From contig JAVGWX010000005.1 of assembly GCA_036924085.1 (NCBI GenBank), positions 43,824,278-43,888,277 on the forward strand: a stretch of DNA of 64,000 nt, in the 5' to 3' direction. Shown here piece by piece: positions 1-9,500 of the stretch (the stretch's first letter is position 1; the number at the start of each line of letters is the position of its first letter). Position numbers and translations under genes: made by a program. The stretch is from Ariolimax columbianus (lineage: Eukaryota > Mollusca > Gastropoda > Stylommatophora > Arionidae). The notes under the pieces are model-generated. The model was not told the origin of the DNA, searched no databases, and worked only from the letters and a program-made list of their open reading frames with translations.

Positions 1-1
1 A

Positions 2-562
2 GAAGAAAGGCATACAAAACATCATGATGATGAATCCAGTGAAGAAGAAGAAGAAAACCACAAGAAACACCCTGATGAATCCAGTGAAGATGAAAAGCAA
101 AGAAATCATCATGATAAATCCAAAGAAAAAGAAAAGAAGCATAAAAAACATCATTTTGAAACCAACGAAGAAGAAGAGAACCATCAAAGACATCATGATG
201 AATCAAGCGAAGAAGAGAAGCAGCATTACAAACATCAAAAGCATCATGATGATGATTCGAGTGAAGAAGAAAGGCATAAAAAACATCATCATGATTATTC
301 CAGTGAAGAAGAAGAAAACCAGAAAAAACACCATGATGAATCAAGCGAAGAAGAGAATCATAGAAAACATCACGATGAATCCAAAGAAAAAGAAGAGAAG
401 CATAAAAACCACCATCACGATTCCAGTGAAGCAATAGGGACGTGTAAAAAACGTCAAGATGATTCCAGTGAAGAAGAAGAAAAGCATTCAAAACATCATT
501 ATGATTCCAGAGAGGATGAGGACAACGAAAAGGAAGAAGGAAAAGGTGGCAATGACAACAAA
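2..562 (+). CDS. Host gene exon (5' incomplete): His/Glu/Ser repeat exon
   Basis: The frame starting at base 2 is open from the window edge to TAA 620-622 and encodes about ten imperfect copies of a unit such as KHHDESSEEEE, with Lys/His between acidic blocks. A strong donor (AAA|GTAAGT) follows base 562 and ends the exon in phase 0; beyond it the frame loses the repeat character. A Met/Lys/Asn-rich frame at 24-437 is only the off-frame reading of this exon. The unit structure is a coding minisatellite, so copy number may vary between alleles. Confidence 0.75.
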
Positions 563-3500
563 GTAAGTGGAAACTGTTTTTATTTAATGGTTCAGGTTTC
601 TACAAATATTCGTCATATGTAAAGATCATCTTCAACATATGATCATCATGTTCGTCTAAATTAACATTTTAAGATCAACACTAGTTTCGTCGCCACTCGA
701 ATCACAACTACCACTACCACAATTATTATTACTAAAACCTCCATTATATCACCATCATTACTAACACCATCATAATCACTACCATGATTACTATTAATAC
801 GAGACGTTTTTCTAATGAAACCGGGCCTAACTGCATCAAATGAAAATACGTACAAGACGTATGATGACGTCACTTCCGATGAAAATATCACATACCAACC
901 GTCAAGTTTGCAAAATGTCATTATCCTATGACTCACAGTTTCCTCAGCAGACCGTTGAAGACATGGCGGGTGTGATACTGAATCCGTCCAGAGTTGATCA
1001 GCGAGCGGAGAATCGTTTTATATCAGCTGAAGGATGTCGACCAGTTGACATTCATCACAGAATGCAAGCAGTGTTTGGTGACAAAAGTGTGTCGAAGACA
1101 ACAATCAAGAAATGGACACCGATGTTTAAAGAATGACGTGAGTTAACGCAGCGATATGGGCCTGACATGGTCTCGGAAGATCTTTCGTAAACTCACGTCC
1201 TTCTTTAAACATCATTGCACAGTTATTCACTATTGTCTTCGACACACTTGTCTCACCATACACTGCCTGCATTCTACGATCAATGTGGATTTGTGGACAT
1301 CCTGCAGCTGTTAGAAACCAAATCACCGCTCGCTGATCAACTCTGGGCGGATTCCGTATCACATCCACCATGTTTTCAACGTCTGCTGAGGAAACGATGA
1401 GTCGGAGAATAATGAAATTGTGCAAACAACGGTTGGTATGTGCTGTTTACACTAGAAGTAACGCCACCACGTGCATCGTACGTATGTTCGCTTGTTGCAG
1501 TTTGGTCCAGTTTCATTTGAACTCGCCTTGTGTCCAAAGATCTGTAACAGTTCCCGCCGGAGCAAGGGGAGTTTAGGATGCATGAACATGTTAAAGCCTA
1601 AAGCTACCTGAATGCATGTCAAGGTCACTCACCGTCTCAGCAAAGGAGAACAGAGTTGGGTTAAGGAATGTGGACAGATAGAAACTGACCACTGGCCTTC
1701 CGATTTTGGTAGCGGGAGATTGATTGACAGACGAAATTGGCAGCGGGGCTTGCTGCGAGAGAATGAGTGACAGGTGTGCAAAGTGTTTCGTTCCAATTGG
1801 GATTGAAGATGACCATACCTGAGATCGATTGGTCAAGCTCTGGCCTTGCTTGAGGATATATAACTCGAGACAAAGTTTAGCTCGGGAGGCTGGAGGAGAG
1901 ATGGAGAGTGAGGGAGAGAGAGAGGCTGTTTGGAGGAAAGTGAGAGAGAGAGACTGAATGTAGATAGTATGTTTTACTCCCCGACTTAGATAGAGGATCG
2001 ATTGATAGACTGTTGGACGAATGTTTAGTGATAGAACAGGGTCGCTCAAATAGGTGAATGAGTTTTGCATTAATAGATAATCTGAACGTGTGTTTGTAAG
2101 CAAGGACACATTGTGAACGAGTATGTCGAGATCGCCCGCCTGAGGGGATTTCAGTGAGGAAGAGTATTTGATAAGGTGTGTTGAAGACGAAGTTAAGGCG
2201 ATGTGTGTGTGATGTAATTGCAAAGCAATAGAACTGGGTTTTTAGATAGTTGGGAATTCCATCAATAGCTAATGCTTACAATTCCCGTTTTAGTAGAATG
2301 TTTAGTTAAGATATGTATTATATTGTGTTTGTAATTTCTCTACTCATTCTATGATATGAGTATGATTTAATAAATATGCCACCTGCTGTGTGATATGTCA
2401 TTTACTGAGTATGGTCATGATGATGTGGATGAGTGTGAGAATGTTCTAAGTTAGATCGCGGCCAGGGCAAGCAGAGGGTCTGTTACAGATCCAAAACATC
2501 AACTTTATAGTAAAATTTGTTATGACAAGGGAAATTATGTCAGCAAATTTAAATAGTTCATTGTTGGCTCCCATTCGACCTTATCGCCGACAGGAGTGGG
2601 AAAGAGCGGGAGGGTTGAAGGAAATTGGGGATTGACAGGATGAGTGGCCGATTAAAGAAGAAATATGCAGGCAGGGTTGAGATGGCGCGAGGCAGAAGGG
2701 ATGGACGGGTTTCTGGACAAACAAACTTATTGAAAGAGATAATGCATGCATTTATATGAAATATTATATCTATCTTCAGTCCGCTTATGTCGTTAGACGT
2801 GGTGGGGAGGTGTGACCTCTTTTGTTTCATATTTTTTTTTTGCCAGGTGAAAATCAACTGGTGACTTGCCAGATCAGTTCCAGCATCTGACAGCCAATGG
2901 AATATACGATCGCTTATTTTTTAGACAAGCTGAGGTAAAAGCGTAAATTAGAGAAAGGTATACCCGCAGCCCGTCAGGTGCTATCTAAGCCGCTCTGCTA
3001 GCCACATAACCAAGATCTGACGTTTTAGTCACACAGTCCGATGTTTGCGACATATTCTCTGTGGGGCGAATATCCATATAATAATTTGAGTAGATATTTA
3101 ACTTGAATTTTGCCCGAGCAGCGGCTAAGGTATTATTAACGTCCCCGCCACTGCACACGGGTGTCTGGTCTCACTACTCAGAGATCAGGGGAAACATATA
3201 CCGGATGATCCACGTGAAAAAAAAAAAATCCCGACATTTTGCACCCGAGGCGAACACCTTACCTCGAGACCACTGAGTCCCACACCCAAGACGAACACCT
3301 TACCTCGAGACCACTGGGTATATAGGCACTATTAGACAATGTTAACCATTATATGGTTATTAGACAGTGTGGTATACACACAATAACTGTGATGTGTGTT
3401 AAGGTGTTATGATTTATTCTTTCAGCCAGAGACTTGCTCGTTCTTTGACATAACCAAACGAGAAGTGTAGTTCACGTACCAGTCTTGTTTCTTGTTTACT

Positions 3501-6500
3501 TCCAACAGAAGATCCATTTCAAAGACTTCAAATCATGGTTCAAAGAGCAGAAACATGATAACAAAGAAAAGGAGCAACACAAGGAGTATATGAGGAGGAC
3601 AATGAAGGAGTTCATGGAGATGAAGGTAAGATTGTTTCTCTGACAGCATTGAGCGTCTTGTGAGAGGTACAAGCGGGTATTCCACAATGTGCACTTCTCC
3701 CATATTGGTGAAGATCGTCGTCTGTCCACCCTTGTGGGACTTGTGTCTCATCCCAAAAACTGTCAAACTCAAATCGTGGATTTACGCAGATGTGTGCTTA
3801 TGTGGATACGTGTTTGTTTGTGATTGTAGATGAATGTGCATGTATTGACACATGTTTGTTTGTGATTGTAGGTACATGTGCATGTGTTGATTCATATGTG
3901 TTTATTTGTGATTGTAGATGAATGTGCATGTATTGATACGTGTTTGTTTGTGATTGTAGATGAATGTTCATGTGTATTTATACATGTTTGTTTGTGATTG
4001 TAGATAAATGTGCATCTATTGATACATATGTGTTTGTGATTGTAGATTAATGTACATTTATGCGTGTTTGTTTGTGATTGTAGATGAATGTGCATGTATT
4101 GATGCGTGTTTGTTTGTGATTGTAGATGAATGTGCATGTTTTGATACGCGTTTGTTTGTGATTGTAGATGAATGTACATGTGTATTTATACATGTGTGTT
4201 TGTGATTGTAGATACATGTGCATGTATTGATACATATGTGTTTGTGATTGTAGATGAATGTACATGTGTATTTATACGTGTTTGATGGCACCGCACTCGC
4301 TGCGCGTCTATATTGCTATGGTGTTTTTGTTAATTATGGATGCCGCTAGGCAACACATTTGCTTGGAATTCACACTAGTCGACGCTTACACTTGTGTTCA
4401 CGAAAACGTGTCGTTGTTTTCCATTTAGATTGGCTAATTCGTTCGTTTTATTGTGTTTTATTTTTTGCGCCAGAAAAAAAATTTTAAGTAACTGTTTGCA
4501 GTAGCTTTTCTCACATCCCGAGCGTGCTGATCAAAGCAGACCATGGTTATCCGTCGGTTGGGCTATGCTTGGCTTCAATTGCGTGACGATCACTACTGCT
4601 AGCCAGTCTGCCCTGAAAACAGCCCATTTCCAGCAAGGTCTACGTGCAAACCAAGTGGTTAGTGTGTTTTGCCTGACCTTGACTAACATGTCTGATCAGT
4701 ATATTTTGCCTGACCAGTGGTTAGTCTCCCACCCCATGGCATGTCCTTCAACTCCTAGCCTAGGTTCTGAATAAATACTCGCCAAGTTCTCCATCATGCG
4801 CCATCACTTCCATCTTCTCAAGTGCCTTAACTGCCACTTTTCGGTTCGTCTCAAAGTTCTCCAAAAGTGTTCATTGTTGCTCCTGCCTCGCTTGTTCTGA
4901 AAATTACAAATTAGCGTCTGCGTTTAAATGTTATCAGCTGGTTTCAATAATGTGTGTTATATCCATCGCTAACACTGTATCTGTACGTCTAGTTACACTG
5001 AGTAATGTCCCGTTCCATGACACAGTTCTACGAGGTGTGTTCATATGAAACCAGACAAAACCGCAACAAGTGAACATACGTAAGATGCTTATCATGAAGT
5101 CACTTCTAGTGTAAACAGCACATACAAACAGTCAAGTTTACAAAATGTATTTATGATCCGAATCATAGTTTCTTCACTAGACCGTTGAAAACATGGCGGG
5201 TGTGATACGGAATCCGTCCTGGGTTGATCAGTGAGCGGTGATTCTGTTTCTAACAGCTGAAGGGTGTCGACCAGTTGACATTCATGGCTGAATGCAGGCA
5301 TTGTTTGGGGACAAACGTGTATCAAACGCAACAATGAAGACCTGGACAACGATGTTTAAAGAAGGATGGGGGTTAACGCCGCAGCATGCGACGTTAACTC
5401 ACGTCCTATGAGTCGGATAATAGTGAAATTTTGCAAACTTGACGGTTGGTATGTGATAATTACATCAGAAGTGACGTCATCATGCGCATCGTACATATTT
5501 CACTTGTTAAAGCTTGGTCCAGTTTCATTTGAACACGTCTGGTGCATTAGAAACGAATCCATACCAATATATTCACTTGCACTTTTCTTTGTTTCAACGT
5601 CACAGAGCCATCTAATAGGACGGCCTTGACATTGAATTCGAAGAACTGTTTTTTCGTGGCGGATTTAATTTATCTCGATGTCAACAAACTCACTAAAGCA
5701 GATGACCATCTCTCGCCTTTTCTATTCTAAGTGTGATGTATGTAACAGAACCTCCAACCTTGTTCATTGTCCTACCATTAAATATGAATGAATCTACCTC
5801 TTGTAGTCATTTGTTTCTTAGTACAATTTGATTGTCTGTGCTTGTTTTTATTTTTATAACATGTCGGTCTTATTTCTATGTGTCCCTCATTACGTCGCTA
5901 ACTTCAGTGAGTATATTAACTTTATTTTGCACTATGTTGTGATTGTGACATAGAAGATCCAAATCATCAGCATAGCCTAGATCATAAAGTCGCTTCGTCA
6001 AAAGCTATTGAATACAATTTACAAAGGAGTTATCGTGTTCTTCATAATTTAGTGAATAGCCAGCAGAAAGAGGAATGGTGATAAGAGGCAGTGCTGTCTC
6101 ACATCCAGTCCTGTGCTTCATATTTTCGTACGTTTCCTAAATATTACCTTCATTGGTATTCCATAGCGCCAGTGCAACTTCCAGAGTGAGTCTGTTTAAA
6201 TTGTCAAATATCTTCTCGTAATTCTCGAGCCCGATATAAAGTAATGTATTTATGTCTCACCATCATCATCATGCAGCATGTCCTTTATAGAACGTCGCTT
6301 GCATCACAGTACGTATGAATGAAACTCTTTCCTTTGTCAAAACTCCAGCCTCTGCCAATTTCATTCCCAGGCATTTCTGGATATCTTGGTGCCATTGTCG
6401 TCTTGATCTATCCCAGCCTCTTTTGCCTGACACCATACCTTACATCACTGTTCAGTCAAGAACGTTGTATCTCTTGACACGACCAAAGTATTTACAGAGC

Positions 6501-9500
6501 TGATGTAGTATTAATGAAAAACAGTTTTATTACCTGCCTGATATTCTGTCGATTTGACTCTAATTTAGAATATAATACATTTTGCTATCCTCATCTCCAT
6601 GGCACTGAAAACATTTTGCCTGCACATGATCTCTGATTTTAGTGCCACATCTGGAGATTTATCTTTTATGTGTATATTACCAGCAGAAGGAGATGCAGGG
6701 AAAGGAAGACCAGAAGTCTCTCAAAAAAGAGAAAGAAAAGATCCAAATGAAGAAAATGCTAGCTGAGAAGCTCTACAATGTGACACAAGCCTATACGGCC
6801 CGGAAAATGGAGCTCAAGAAAGAAATTATCAATCAACTGCTGGATTATTGTGAATGTGATAATTCAAAAAAAATGTTTCAAAGGTGAATATAATTCTCAG
6901 GTAGAAAGGAAAGTGAGCTGTAGAAATAATAATAATTACTATTATTATTATTATAATTATTATTATTATTTTTATTATTATTATTATTATACGGTGTCTT
7001 ATATATCGTAAATGTCATGATATATAACGTATACTAAATATGTTATATTAAATATGTCAAGTTAATTATACCACGTTAATGTTGTTATGTTAAATACTGT
7101 ATGATAAATATCGCATGATAAATATGTTATGTTAAATATCGTATGATAAATATATTGTGTTAAATGCTGTACGATACATATGATGGATTAAACATGTTAT
7201 GATCAGATGATACTAGCTACCTCAAAATAGGAAGAGAGCCTAATGTACCTCCAATGTCTTGTCTACCTTGTCTGATACTGCAATCTTGGAAATATTTTTT
7301 TGTTTCTCTACTGAACACAAACATTGTTTCAGTAGGTATTCCGTGCACTTGTCTTTCCAGAATGGTTTTCTTCATTGTTATTGTAAATGCCCCATATTTG
7401 AACTGTCTCATCAGTCAGATGTAATTTATTAATTATCTTTCAACTAGCAGTACGCTTGTAAACGATCTGCTCATCAATGGGACTGCACACAATGAGAGAA
7501 ACACCCTTTAACAACTGAACAATGTCATTATACTGGTCTAAATAACTGTATACAACCAGTTTCTTCTATTCATTGTCGTGTTTGTCTTCTCCGAAGCCAC
7601 AATAGGTCATAAGGGCATCACGCAGCGTGTGAGCGTTGTGTCTTGGGTATGTCTCCCATGCCATTTCTTCATTCACCTTCTCCCACGCCGATGAACGTTT
7701 TGGTACTTCTGCTTAATCTAACTGGATAATCATCCTGCACATCTCCCAAAACACCCTCTCTCTCTCTCTCGTAGGCGATTCATTTCAATGGGAACAAGCT
7801 TTGTTCTTGTCTTTATCTCCTTTCAAGTTTCTTTGTGTTTTTCGTTATCCTTTCAGCACCTGTACGCACCTACGACATTGTCGTAAACAGGTCAAACTTA
7901 TCTCAATGCTTTAACTTACTTAACGTCTGTATATTGGTTTAGAAGAGTTCACAGAATCCGTATACAACCAGTTTCTTTGAAGGTGGTTTAAACAATGTGC
8001 GAGTCCATCTTAATAGACTCAAACACTAGAGCTAAGTAGATACGCAGCGGGTTAGGCGCATCTATAGCTGCTCTTAGCGAACCACCTGGGGAAAGGTACA
8101 AATAACATGGGTACATTTTTAACTTCAATGTTCTCGGGGCGTCGGACTCTGTTCGATTTCAAACTGCCAAGAGATTTTTAATGTGCTCGACCCTGAACAC
8201 GAGATTCCGATCTCACTACCCAGAGATCAGAGGACATTTTACAAGAAGATCTAGGTGAAAAAAATCCTGGTCTCCACTGAGATTCGAACAACAATTATTA
8301 GAATAATTATACAAACCGTAAGAGTGGAAAGTGATACTTCTTCGAATTTCGAATGTGTACGAAATAAAATGTGAAATCCACGCTATGTTCTCAAAATATG
8401 TATTAAAGTTATCATTTCAATCATGCAAAGCAAAAAGTCTTATGTTGTATTGAAGATAAAATTATACAGTTACATTATAGATGCAATCAAACACTTGAAA
8501 CGTGTCATTGACAAGGAACAAAGAAAGAAGCTGCTTACATTTTGAGATTTCAAGATCGCTGAATTGGTTCATTATTTAAGGTCCAATGGAAACAGCTGAG
8601 CTAACTGCAAGTGACCTGTCAAATTTCTTCACGTTAATGAATTCAGTTCTACATTTCGTGGACGGTCGTTGTGAGGATAATACCCACACATTGAAAACGT
8701 ATTTGTCACTTTTCCGTCATCAACAACATAATGGCTTTCCTCCTATAGGAATTTTTTATATAATATTATGACAAGTATGTAATGCATGTCAAGTATGTCA
8801 CGTATGTCAAGTATGTCTGCTATGTCAAGTATGACAAGTATATTAAGTATATCAAGTATGACAAGCACGTCAAGCATGGCAAGTGCGTCCAGTATGTAAA
8901 GTATGTTAAGAATGCCAAGTATGTCAATTGTGTCAACTATGGTAGTATGTTAAATATTTTAAGTATGTCAAATATGACAAGTATGCCAAGCATATCAAAT
9001 ATGTCTGATATGTAAAGCATTCTTGCATGTCAAGTACGACAAGCATGTCAAATATACCATTATGTCAAATATGACAAGTACATCTAGTATGTCAATTATG
9101 TCCAGTATGACAAGTATGTCAAGTGTGTCAAGTATGTCTAGCGTGTCAAGTGTGTCAAGCATGTCAAGTATGATAAGTATGTCAAGTGTGTCAAGTATGT
9201 CTAGTATGACAATTATGTTCAGCATGCCAAGTATATCAAGTATAAAACGTATGTCAAGGAAAGACAAGTATGTCAAGCATGTCATATATTTTAAGGTTGT
9301 CAAATATGTCCAGTATTCTAAGTATGTCAAGTTTATCAAGCATGTCATGTATTACAAGAATGTCAAGTATGTCTAGTATGTCAAGTATGTCCAACATGTC
9401 AAGTATGTCTGCTATGTCAAGTATGACAAGTATATTAAGTATATCAAGTATGACAAGCACGTCAAGCATGGCAAGTGCGTCCAGTATGTAAAGTATGTTA

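Noticed and set aside
24..437. 137-codon Met/Lys/Asn-rich frame
   Set aside because: It is the off-frame reading of the real His/Glu/Ser exon, whose frame starts at base 2 and ends at a strong splice donor.
1591..2223. 210-codon minus-strand frame
   Set aside because: It lies antisense inside the solo LTR, low complexity, no domain.
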